From Clostridiales bacterium (GTDB lineage: Bacteria; Bacillota; Clostridia; Christensenellales; Aristaeellaceae): 10,868 nt of DNA. The stretch is taken from assembly GCA_004557905.1 (NCBI GenBank), contig SFFH01000074.1, positions 1 to 10,868 of the forward strand, written 5' to 3'. Of this stretch, positions 1 through 5,033 are shown in pieces; position 1 is the first letter of the stretch; the number at the start of each line of letters is the position of its first letter. Made by a program: the position numbers and the translations under genes. The notes beneath the pieces are model-generated. The model saw only the letters and a program-made list of their open reading frames with translations, did no database searches and was not told the origin of the DNA.

Positions 1-237
1 AGGTTTATATTCTGTTACAGTTTTCAAGTAGGTTTCCGTATCGCCGTTGAGGATCAAATCCGCATAGGCTGCCGGATCGTTGTAAATCAGCCAGTCCAGC
101 TCTGACCTCTGGTACATATTGTCTGCCACCTCGTTCTCCACGGCGGTGCAGTCAATGGAAACCATGCTGCCGTCTGCATATTTCAGCTCGACACAAGCAT
201 TGTCGATATTAAACTCACAAGATAATAATCGGTTCAC
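1..237 (-). CDS. DUF6061-like small protein (3' end beyond window)
   Basis: A 79-codon open frame starts at GTG (237) and runs off the left edge without a stop. An AAGGAG Shine-Dalgarno lies 9-10 bases upstream, which decides the start. The protein begins MNRLLSCEFNID and contains ADGSMVSIDCTAVE, NMYQRSELDWLIYNDP and a terminal TVTEYKP. I recognise this as the DUF6061 pattern from memory of the family: a protein of roughly 80-90 residues of unknown function, often found in integrative and conjugative elements of gut Firmicutes. The Tyr-Gln-Arg-Ser-Glu-Leu-Asp-Trp core is the most characteristic part. Only a few C-terminal residues are probably missing. It has no signal peptide or membrane segment. 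Base composition is lower in GC than the operons to the right, which fits an element that came in by transfer. Identity as a reading frame is firm; the family name is fairly sure; the function is unknown. Confidence 0.75.
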   Translation of the reverse strand, partial: MNRLLSCEFNIDNACVELKYADGSMVSIDCTAVENEVADNMYQRSELDWLIYNDPAAYADLILNGDTETYLKTVTEYKP

Positions 238-259
238 AGTGGTAATCTCCTTACAGATT

Positions 260-370
260 CTAATTTTCAAAATGAATAATCTGTCGTGATGAACCCGTTT
301 CCCGAATATCGATTCCCATAGACCGCACCAATTCCGCACCAAATGCCCATGAAACTATATGTAAGTACAT
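260..370 (-). CDS. Possible 36-residue ORF just upstream of the DUF6061-like gene
   Basis: An ATG at 370 opens a 36-codon frame ending in TAG at 262-260, only 22 bases before the GTG of the DUF6061-like gene. The product runs from MYLHIVSW to a hydrophilic tail SSRQIIHFEN. No convincing Shine-Dalgarno precedes the ATG, and the frame stays open a little further upstream to a TAA near 409. It could be a leader peptide, the remnant C-terminus of an element-borne protein, or chance. A second frame over the same bases (ATG at 350) is also open for 27 codons, which weakens the case. No family recognised. Confidence 0.22.
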   Translation of the reverse strand: MYLHIVSWAFGAELVRSMGIDIRETGSSRQIIHFEN

Positions 371-449
371 GGATTTATATAACGGAAAAGTACGAAAATA
401 TGGGATTTATTGAGGTTTATGAAGGAATATAGAGATATGAAAAGGCTGT

Positions 450-473
450 TTATCCAACAATGCCGAGTTTCAT
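450..473 (-). pseudogene. ychF: 5' remnant of ychF (first seven codons), interrupted
   Basis: On the minus strand a GGAGGA Shine-Dalgarno (486-481) is followed after 7 bases by ATG (473) and codons for MKLGIVG, then TAA. MKLGIVG is how many clostridial YchF proteins begin (continuing LPNVGKST, the P-loop of this Obg-family ribosome-associated ATPase). The frame stops exactly where the G1 loop should continue, and the DNA beyond turns AT-rich and leads to the DUF6061-like gene. With a consensus promoter at 567-539 this looks like a genuine expression start cut off by an insertion. The rest of ychF should lie on the far side of the inserted element, left of the window. Seven residues are thin evidence: NAD-binding oxidoreductases can also start MKLGIVG, and a short leader peptide is possible. 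Confidence 0.5.
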
Positions 474-507
474 AGCTTTTTCCTCCGAATCATCCCGTGC
501 GCAGAGC

Positions 508-536
508 ACAGGTTGTACTTGTCATCCTTAACCTGT
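508..536. repeat. Inverted repeat in the leader of the interrupted ychF-like gene
   Basis: ACAGGTT (508-514) and AACCTGT (530-536) are perfect 7-base inverted copies separated by 15 bases. They lie immediately downstream of the minus-strand -10 box at 544-539, so they would be in the first transcribed bases. This may be an operator or an RNA hairpin; no U-run follows. Confidence 0.4.
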
Positions 537-538
537 TC

Positions 539-567
539 ATTATAGCGGAAAACAGACTTTTTTTCAA
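539..567 (-). promoter_or_regulatory. Sigma-A promoter reading leftward to the ychF-like start
   Basis: On the minus strand TTGAAA (567-562) and TATAAT (544-539) are separated by exactly 17 bases. It points at the Shine-Dalgarno and ATG at 486-471, giving a leader of about 60 bases. The near-perfect consensus supports the view that a full-length gene was once expressed from here. Confidence 0.8.
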
Positions 568-654
568 TCCGTCCGCGCCAAATTGCCAAACTTGCCGGAC
601 GTCTGATGAATTTGTTCACCATGTAGTATACAAGTGGATTTGCTTAATTCGCTA

Positions 655-683
655 TTGACAATTTCACACAGCGCCACTATAAT
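655..683 (+). promoter_or_regulatory. Consensus sigma-A promoter of the sugar ABC operon
   Basis: TTGACA (655-660) and TATAAT (678-683) are both perfect consensus hexamers with a 17-base spacer. Transcription should begin near 690, giving a leader of about 133 bases before the solute-binding protein start at 823. Such a strong promoter fits the extreme codon bias of that gene. It is divergent from the leftward promoter at 567-539. Confidence 0.88.
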
Positions 684-714
684 ATTTCTTGCAGAAGGCC
701 CATATACGCTCTTC

Positions 715-728
715 CGGAAACGTTTCCG
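715..728. promoter_or_regulatory. LacI/CcpA-type operator palindrome
   Basis: CGGAAACGTTTCCG is a perfect 14-base palindrome with the central CG typical of LacI-family operators. It differs from a CcpA cre site (TGNAANCGNNNNCA-like) only near its ends. It sits about 25-38 bases downstream of the predicted transcription start, where a bound repressor would block initiation or act as a roadblock. This suggests sugar-responsive or catabolite control; no LacI-family gene is in the window, so the regulator acts from elsewhere. Confidence 0.65.
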
Positions 729-822
729 AGGTGTATGCCGGTTCCTTTCCCGTCCCTGCTGCTTGCGGGAAGCTGCCATGCAGCCCGTACAGAATATATT
801 ATTTGGAAGGAGATCTCTCATT

Positions 823-2088
823 ATGAAGAAGATCATCGCCCTGGTTCTCGCGCTCGTGCTGTGTGTGGCCCTCGCCACCGCCGCCTGCGCCGAGGCCTCC
901 GTCTACTACCTCAACTTCAAGCCCGAGCAGGATGCTCAGTGGCAGGAGCTGGCCAAGATCTACACCGAGAAGACCGGCGTGCCGGTGACCGTCGTGACCG
1001 CCGCCTCCGGCGAGTACGAGACCACCCTCATGTCCGAAATCGAGAAGACCGACGCGCCGACCCTGTTCCAGGTCAACGGCCCGGTCGGCCTGGCGAACTG
1101 GACCGACTACTGCTATGACCTCGCCGGCACCGATCTGGTGAAGCACCTGACCTCCGACGCCTTCGCCCTGAAGGAGGGCGACGCCGTGAAGGGTGTTGCC
1201 TACGTCGTGGAGACCTACGGCATCATCGCCAACACCAAGCTGCTGGAGAAGGCCGGCTACACCGTGGCTGACATCACCAACTTCGAGACCCTCAAGAAGG
1301 TCGCTGACGACATCCAGGCCCGCAAGGACGAGCTCGGCCTCGACGGCGCGTTCACGTCCGCCGGCATGGACGGCTCCTCCGACTGGCGCTTCAAGACCCA
1401 CCTGGCCAACATGCCGATCTACTACGAGTACAAGGCTGACGGCATCGGCTCCACCGGCGCCATCAAGGGCACCTACCTGGACAACTACAAGGCGATCTGG
1501 GATCTGTACATCACCGACGCCACCTGTGAGCCGGCCCTGCTGGCTTCCAAGACCGGCAATGACGCCGTCGCCGAGTTCGTTGGCGAGAAGGCCGTCTTCT
1601 ATCAGAATGGCACCTGGGCCTGGAACGACGTGAAGGACCTCGGCGCTGAGAACCTCACCATGCTCCCGATCTACATCGGCGTTGAGGGCGAGGAGAACCA
1701 GGGTCTGTGCACCGGCACCGAGAACTACTGGTGCGTGAACGGCGAAGCCGATCAGGAAGACATCGACGCGACCATCGCCTTCCTCGAGTGGGTCATCACC
1801 TCCGACGAGGGCCGCAAGAGCATGTCCCAGGACATGGGCTTCGTCGTGCCGTTTGACACCTTCACCGGCGAGTACGCCTCTGCCAACCCGCTGGTCGCGG
1901 TTGACGCCGCGCTGACCGCCGAGGGCAAGACCCCGGTGTCCTGGAACTTCACGACCATGCCGTCCGAGGAGTGGAAGAACGGCGTGGGCTCCGCGCTGAC
2001 CGCTTACGCGGCTGGCACCGGCGACTGGAACGGCGTTGTGACCGCGTTCGTCGACGGCTGGAAGACCGAGTACGATCTGACCCACTAA
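823..2088 (+). CDS. Carbohydrate ABC transporter solute-binding protein (family 1, UgpB/MsmE-like)
   Basis: This 421-residue protein is the extracytoplasmic receptor of a sugar importer. It starts at ATG 823, chosen because AAGGAG lies 10 bases upstream and the product then opens with a textbook signal peptide: Lys-Lys, a hydrophobic IALVLALVLCVALATAA stretch, then ACAEAS. The site is ambiguous: AEA|S suits signal peptidase I, while Cys22 preceded by TAA is a poor lipobox, so lipidation is uncertain. The mature part (YYLNFKPEQDAQWQELAKIY, a central FQVNGPVGLANWTDY, an ETYGIIANTKLLEKAGY hinge region, and the C-terminal EEWKNGVGSALTAYAAGTGDW) follows the COG1653 layout and usual length. Codons end almost entirely in C or G, more strictly than its neighbours, pointing to high expression. 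It is the first gene of the operon and is followed by two permeases after a 160-base hairpin-rich gap. The substrate cannot be named; an oligosaccharide is likely. Confidence 0.92.
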   Translation: MKKIIALVLALVLCVALATAACAEASVYYLNFKPEQDAQWQELAKIYTEKTGVPVTVVTAASGEYETTLMSEIEKTDAPTLFQVNGPVGLANWTDYCYDLAGTDLVKHLTSDAFALKEGDAVKGVAYVVETYGIIANTKLLEKAGYTVADITNFETLKKVADDIQARKDELGLDGAFTSAGMDGSSDWRFKTHLANMPIYYEYKADGIGSTGAIKGTYLDNYKAIWDLYITDATCEPALLASKTGNDAVAEFVGEKAVFYQNGTWAWNDVKDLGAENLTMLPIYIGVEGEENQGLCTGTENYWCVNGEADQEDIDATIAFLEWVITSDEGRKSMSQDMGFVVPFDTFTGEYASANPLVAVDAALTAEGKTPVSWNFTTMPSEEWKNGVGSALTAYAAGTGDWNGVVTAFVDGWKTEYDLTH

Positions 2089-2108
2089 GTCATCCCCTTT
2101 CGCAAGTC

Positions 2109-2137
2109 AAGAGGGCGGGCACATCGCCCGCCCTCTT
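2109..2137 (+). terminator. Strong hairpin after the solute-binding gene (leaky terminator or attenuator)
   Basis: A perfect 12-bp stem, AAGAGGGCGGGC (2109-2120) pairing with GCCCGCCCTCTT (2126-2137), has a 5-base loop and is followed by CTCTTATTT. The pyrimidine tail is poor in consecutive U, so termination is probably partial. That would let the permeases be transcribed at a lower level than the binding protein, a common stoichiometry for these importers. Confidence 0.75.
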
Positions 2138-2165
2138 CTCTTATTTCGCTGTGCGCTTCTTCGGT

Positions 2166-2215
2166 GGGCGATCTGCAAAAGCGCGACCCGCGCCGTGCGC
2201 TTTTGCAGGTTGCCC
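2166..2215 (+). repeat. Second long hairpin upstream of the permease genes
   Basis: CTGCAAAAGCGC (2173-2184) pairs perfectly with GCGCTTTTGCAG (2197-2208) across a 12-base loop. The stem extends outward through 2166-2172 and 2209-2215 with two G-U pairs, for 19 bp in all. No U-run follows, so this is not a standard terminator. It could protect the 5' end of the processed permease mRNA or control translation, since the permease Shine-Dalgarno begins about 19 bases later. Confidence 0.7.
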
Positions 2216-2248
2216 TGAACACCTGATCGATCCGGGAGGATTTCGTGT

Positions 2249-3100
2249 ATGGAAAACGCGATCAAAAAGTACTGGCCGGTGTTCCTGCTCCCGACGCTGG
2301 CCGCATTCATCATCGGCTTTATCTGGCCGTTCATCTGGGGCATTTATCTCTCGTTCCACAAGTTCACCACGATCTCCAAGACGACGTTTGTGGGCCTTTC
2401 CAACTATGTGAAGGTCTTTGAGGACGCGACCTTCGTCAACGCCTTCTGGTTCACGGCGAAGTTCACCATCGTTTCCACCATCATCATCAACGTCATCGCC
2501 TTCATGCTGGCGCTGGCGCTCACGCGCGGCCTGAAGGGCACGAACGTCTTCCGCACCGTGTTCTTCCTGCCCAACCTCATCGGCGGCATCGTGCTGGGCT
2601 ACATCTGGCAGATCCTGCTCAACGGCATCCTCACCAACATGGGCCTGCCGCTGCTGGCGCTCAACGCCAATTACGGCTTCTGGGGCCTGATCATCCTGAT
2701 GTGCTGGCAGCAGATCGGCTACATGATGATTATCTACATCGCCGGCCTGCAGAACGTCCCGGGCGACCTGCTCGAGGCCGCGTCCATCGACGGCGCAACC
2801 AGCTTCCAGACGCTCATCAAGGTGAAGCTGCCGATGGTCATGCCGTCCATCACCATCTGCTCCTTCCTCACGTTGACCAACTCCTTCAAGCTCTTTGACC
2901 AGAACCTCGCGCTCACCGGCGGCGAACCGGCCAAGGCGAGCCAGATGCTTGCCCTGAACATCTACGACACCTTCTACGCCCGCTCCGGCCCGCAGTGGAA
3001 GGGCATCGGCCAGGCGAAGGCCGTCGTCTTCTTCCTGCTGGTCATCGTCATCGCGCTGGTTCAGCTCTACTTCACCCGTCGTAAGGAGGTGCAGCAGTAA
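2249..3100 (+). CDS. Sugar ABC transporter permease, MalF/UgpA-like
   Basis: A 283-residue integral membrane protein forming one half of the importer channel. The start at ATG 2249 has GGGAGGA 8 bases upstream. The first transmembrane helix follows a short basic N-terminus (VFLLPTLAAFIIGFIWPFIWGIYLS in outline), and further hydrophobic segments lie near residues 70-92, 104-125, 145-166, 200-212 and 258-275. The cytoplasmic EAA loop that docks on the ATPase is at residues 176-199: EAASIDGA, then a lysine-rich stretch and LPMVMPS, matching the family consensus EAA...DGA...LP. Length is usual for the short MalF-like permeases that lack the large MalF periplasmic loop. It ends KEVQQ with TAA overlapping the ATG of the next permease, so the two are coupled and should be made in equal amounts. 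Transport energy must come from an ATPase encoded elsewhere. Confidence 0.92.
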   Translation: MENAIKKYWPVFLLPTLAAFIIGFIWPFIWGIYLSFHKFTTISKTTFVGLSNYVKVFEDATFVNAFWFTAKFTIVSTIIINVIAFMLALALTRGLKGTNVFRTVFFLPNLIGGIVLGYIWQILLNGILTNMGLPLLALNANYGFWGLIILMCWQQIGYMMIIYIAGLQNVPGDLLEAASIDGATSFQTLIKVKLPMVMPSITICSFLTLTNSFKLFDQNLALTGGEPAKASQMLALNIYDTFYARSGPQWKGIGQAKAVVFFLLVIVIALVQLYFTRRKEVQQ

Positions 3101-3975
3101 TGGCTAAAGCCAAGGTTTACCACGACGGCGCTGTCTCCGGCGCCCGCCGCGCTGTCGACGCCTGCCTGAGCATCCTGCTGACTGTGCTCAGCCTCGTGTG
3201 GATCTATCCGGTCGTCCTGATCCTGCAGAACTCCCTGAAGGCGGAAACCGCCATTTCCACCACGTCCGTGTTCGAGCTGCCCACGGCCGCGTCCTTTGTC
3301 GGCCTGCACAACTACATCTACGGCGTGACGCAGATGAACTTCCTGGCCTCCTTCGGCTACTCGCTGATCATCACGATCACCTCGGTCATCCTGATCATCC
3401 TGTGCTGCTCCATGTGCGCCTGGTACATCACCCGCGTCAACTCGACGGTGTCCAAGCTGATGTACCTGCTGTGCGCGTTCTCCATGGTCGTGCCGTTCCA
3501 GATGGTCATGTTCACGCTCTCCAAGACCGCGGACATCCTGAGCCTGAACACTCCGTTCAACATCTGCATCATTTACCTGGGCTTCGGCGCGGGTCTGGCG
3601 GTGTTCATGTTCACGGGCTTCATGAAGTCGGTCCCGCTGGCGATTGAGGAGGCCGCGATGATCGACGGCTGCAACCCGCTGCAGATCTTCTTCAAGATCG
3701 TCTTCCCGATCCTCAAGCCGACCGCGATTTCCACCGCGATTCTGGAGACCATGTGGGTCTGGAACGACTACCTCCTGCCGACGCTGGTGCTGGACATCAA
3801 GAAGTACCGCACCATTCCGATGGCGATCCAGTACTTCCGCGGCAGCTACGGCCGTGTAGAGATGGGCCCGATGATGGCCTGCATCATGATCACAGTCGTC
3901 CCGATCATCATCATGTATCTGCTCTGCCAGAAGTACATCATCGAGGGTGTTGTCGCCGGCGCGGTCAAGGGCTAA
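3100..3975 (+). CDS. Sugar ABC transporter permease, MalG/AraQ-like
   Basis: This 291-residue membrane protein is the second half of the channel. Its ATG (3100) shares one base with the stop of the preceding permease, and AAGGAGG lies inside the end of that gene, so translation is coupled. The N-terminal helix carries the family's VWIYPVVLILQNSLK, and a conserved soluble stretch (FVGLHNYIYGV) follows. The EAA loop is at residues 184-207 (EAAMIDGCNPLQIFFKIVFP, with P207 closing it), and the WNDYLLP signature of MalG-type permeases is at about 221-227. It ends in IIEGVVAGAVKG, the GxxxGAVKG tail characteristic of this family, so the gene is complete. It is the last gene of the operon; a terminator lies 150 bases on. 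No ATPase or sugar-cleaving enzyme follows, which is common where one MsmK-type ATPase serves many importers. Confidence 0.93.
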   Translation: MAKAKVYHDGAVSGARRAVDACLSILLTVLSLVWIYPVVLILQNSLKAETAISTTSVFELPTAASFVGLHNYIYGVTQMNFLASFGYSLIITITSVILIILCCSMCAWYITRVNSTVSKLMYLLCAFSMVVPFQMVMFTLSKTADILSLNTPFNICIIYLGFGAGLAVFMFTGFMKSVPLAIEEAAMIDGCNPLQIFFKIVFPILKPTAISTAILETMWVWNDYLLPTLVLDIKKYRTIPMAIQYFRGSYGRVEMGPMMACIMITVVPIIIMYLLCQKYIIEGVVAGAVKG

Positions 3976-4078
3976 CCCCCTGTGGGGGAACCACTGAGCT
4001 TCGCCTTGCTTCCAACGGCATCGCACGGGCACAGCCCTCCGATGCCCTGCCGGGCAGGTACGACAGCTTCGCGGTTCC
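3976..4078. repeat. Structured non-coding block after the importer operon
   Basis: The bases just after the permease stop fold into consecutive hairpins: CCCCC/GGGGG (3976-3988), GGCATCG/CGATGCC (4017-4023 with 4040-4046) enclosing GGGC/GCCC (4027-4037), and CTGC/GCAG (4047-4057). Short outer arms GGAACC (3987-3992) and GGTTCC (4073-4078) are inverted copies. The first hairpin and the outer arm share bases, so not all can form at once. No gene is visible. It looks like an interspersed palindromic repeat; copy number cannot be judged from the window. Confidence 0.45.
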
Positions 4079-4123
4079 TAATCCGTTTCGTTCGCGCACA
4101 GGCGCTCCGAAACTGCTGACACG

Positions 4124-4170
4124 CACACAAAAAGAGCATCGACAAATCGTCGGTGCTCTTTCTTTGTGTG
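4124..4170. terminator. Bidirectional terminator between importer operon and HTH gene
   Basis: CACACAAA plus AAGAGCATCGAC (4124-4143) pairs with GTCGGTGCTCTT (4149-4160) and TTTGTGTG (4163-4170) around a 5-base AAATC loop; there is one G-U pair and a 2-base bulge. Runs of A on the left arm and T on the right arm let it work in both directions, ending the rightward permease operon and the leftward HTH gene. Confidence 0.85.
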
Positions 4171-4174
4171 ATCA

Positions 4175-4351
4175 TTACCACAGCAGCGCCGCGTCGATTC
4201 TCTGGAAGTTATTTCGGCAATACCGGTTGAAATTCCCCCTCGGGAGATCCAGATCCTTGCAAATCTGATTCTTGGATATGCCTTTCTCCTTGAGAACCTC
4301 CTCGATCCTCATCGTTACTGCGCCAAAGTCCTGTGATTCTGAAACCCGCAT
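4175..4351 (-). CDS. Short Xre-like helix-turn-helix protein, C-terminally truncated
   Basis: A 58-residue product from ATG 4351, chosen because AGAGGGG lies 7 bases upstream; an ATG 18 codons earlier has no such site. After a short lead (MRVSESQDFGAVT) comes a Cro/CI-type HTH: MRIEEVLKEKGISKNQICKD, then LDLPRGNFNRYCRNNFQRID. This is typical of small DNA-binding proteins in which helix 1 is at about residues 14-24 and the recognition helix at about 38-46. Relatives usually continue after RIDAALL with a further helix of the LCKLCWYLEV type and about 20 more residues. Here the frame ends LLW-stop, only 4 bases before the terminator stem, so the last helix of the fold is missing. It may be a decayed copy or a minimal variant. 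It is divergent from the SLOG-like gene and shares an overlapping promoter region with it, suggesting it controls both. Function beyond DNA binding is inference. Confidence 0.7.
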   Translation of the reverse strand: MRVSESQDFGAVTMRIEEVLKEKGISKNQICKDLDLPRGNFNRYCRNNFQRIDAALLW

Positions 4352-4364
4352 ATACAATCCCCTC

Positions 4365-4393
4365 TTTACATCGTTAGGGTTATTATATATAAT
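4365..4393 (+). promoter_or_regulatory. Rightward promoter of the SLOG-like gene
   Basis: TTTACA (4365-4370) and TATAAT (4388-4393) are 17 bases apart, a near-consensus sigma-A promoter. Transcription would start near 4400 and leave a leader of about 95 bases that contains the tandem repeat at 4424-4481. Its -35 box lies in the untranslated leader of the divergent HTH gene, so the two promoters exclude each other sterically. Confidence 0.7.
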
Positions 4394-4410
4394 AGTTGCA
4401 GACAAGGTAA
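4382..4410 (-). promoter_or_regulatory. Leftward promoter of the HTH gene within a 14-bp palindrome
   Basis: The perfect palindrome TATTATATATAATA (4381-4394) supplies a TATAAT -10 box on each strand. Leftward, the box at 4387-4382 has only a weak -35 partner, TTACCT (4410-4405), at 17 bases. The leader to the ATG at 4351 would be about 25 bases. The palindrome is itself a candidate operator for the HTH protein. Confidence 0.5.
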
Positions 4411-4423
4411 CTTGATATTCAAA

Positions 4424-4481
4424 CCCTTACTATTTATGGATATTATCTTTTAAGCCCTTCATATTTATGTACTTGTCTTTT
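4424..4481. repeat. Imperfect 31-bp tandem repeat in the SLOG gene leader
   Basis: CCCTTACTATTTATG (4424-4438) recurs as CCCTTCATATTTATG (4455-4469), 13 of 15 bases identical. Each copy is followed by a variable stretch and TCTTTT, giving a 31-base period. About three helical turns separate the copies, so a dimeric regulator could occupy both on one face. It ends 1 base before the GGAGG Shine-Dalgarno of the SLOG-like gene. Confidence 0.6.
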
Positions 4482-4494
4482 CGGAGGTCTCTTC

Positions 4495-4944
4495 ATGTCC
4501 ATCATCTGTGCTTTCTTCGGTCATCGGAATATCCCCGAAAATCTCGAACCGCACCTTCACGAGCTTGTTGAGCGCTCGATTACCGAATACGGAGCAACCG
4601 AGTTCTGGGACGGGTATTACGGTGGCTTTGACGAACTGGCAGCGGATGTGGCGATCTCTCTGAAAACCAAATACCCGCATATCCGCCTTAAGCGCATCTT
4701 TGCTTATTCCCCAACAAGCAGCGTTCCGCGGCGAGGATTTGATACGAATGTCTATCCTGAGATGCTCGATCAGTATCCCGACAGTTGGCATATTCCCCGC
4801 CGTAACCTCTGGATGGCCGCGCAGTGCAATCTCGCCATCACCTATATCGAGCACGCGAACAGCCGGATTCATGAGCCCTTTGATTGGCTTGTCGGCAAAA
4901 AGCCCGTGTTCAATCTCGGCAGCTATCAGCCGCCGAGCGACTGA
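4495..4944 (+). CDS. SLOG-fold protein, YpsA/DUF1273-like
   Basis: A 149-residue soluble protein; ATG 4495 has GGAGG 7 bases upstream. It opens with the strand-plus-loop signature AFFGHRNIPENL (FFGHR at residues 7-11), then an acidic helix, EFWDGYYGGFDELAADVAIS with the YYGGFDELA motif at 41-49, and KYPHIRLKRIFAYSP (59-73). The second half has RRNLWMAAQCNLAITYIE (102-119) and FDWLVGKKPVFNLGSY (129-144). This order matches the YpsA/DUF1273 branch of the SLOG superfamily, Rossmann-like domains thought to bind nucleotide-derived ligands; the late Gly-Gly segment of classical members is replaced here by SRIHEPFDWL. No effector domain is fused. It is divergent from a truncated HTH gene, with shared promoter elements, and closed by its own terminator. 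A ligand sensor in a small regulatory or conflict cassette is plausible but is inference. Confidence 0.72.
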   Translation: MSIICAFFGHRNIPENLEPHLHELVERSITEYGATEFWDGYYGGFDELAADVAISLKTKYPHIRLKRIFAYSPTSSVPRRGFDTNVYPEMLDQYPDSWHIPRRNLWMAAQCNLAITYIEHANSRIHEPFDWLVGKKPVFNLGSYQPPSD

Positions 4945-4960
4945 AATTATCCAAATTGAA

Positions 4961-4988
4961 AGCACCGGCATAACGTCGGTGCTCTTTC
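4961..4988. terminator. Terminator between the convergent SLOG-like gene and YheO-like regulator
   Basis: AGCACCGGC (4961-4969) pairs with GTCGGTGCT (4975-4983) around a 5-base loop; the pairing extends over AA/TT with a one-base bulge. CTTTCC follows rightward and TTTCAATTT leftward, so it can serve both genes. The right arm plus tail, GTCGGTGCTCTTTC (4975-4988), is identical to 4149-4162 in the terminator on the other side of the HTH/SLOG pair. Confidence 0.78.
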
Positions 4989-5033
4989 CATATTTTCAGA
5001 CATCGTGACCGGAATCGCAAGGAGCGCTGCATA

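Noticed and set aside
634..822. 63-codon N-terminal extension of the solute-binding protein
   Set aside because: It would start upstream of the promoter's -10 box, and the signal peptide and RBS place the start at 823.
799..2085. Antisense ORF of 428 codons opposite the solute-binding gene
   Set aside because: It is the mirror of a C-ending-codon-rich gene, its product has no signal or domain pattern, and the plus strand has a signal peptide, RBS and promoter.
3067..4032. Antisense ORF of 321 codons opposite the second permease
   Set aside because: Low-complexity His/Asp/Arg-rich translation with no RBS; the plus strand encodes clear permease motifs.
4424..4481. CRISPR-like array from the two repeat heads
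   Set aside because: Only two imperfect 15-base copies with short AT-rich gaps and no further units; it is better explained as an operator-type tandem repeat.
4465..4971. Antisense ORF of 168 codons opposite the SLOG-like gene
   Set aside because: No RBS, it spans the terminator stem, and the opposite strand has the FFGHR and GGFD motifs with a good RBS.
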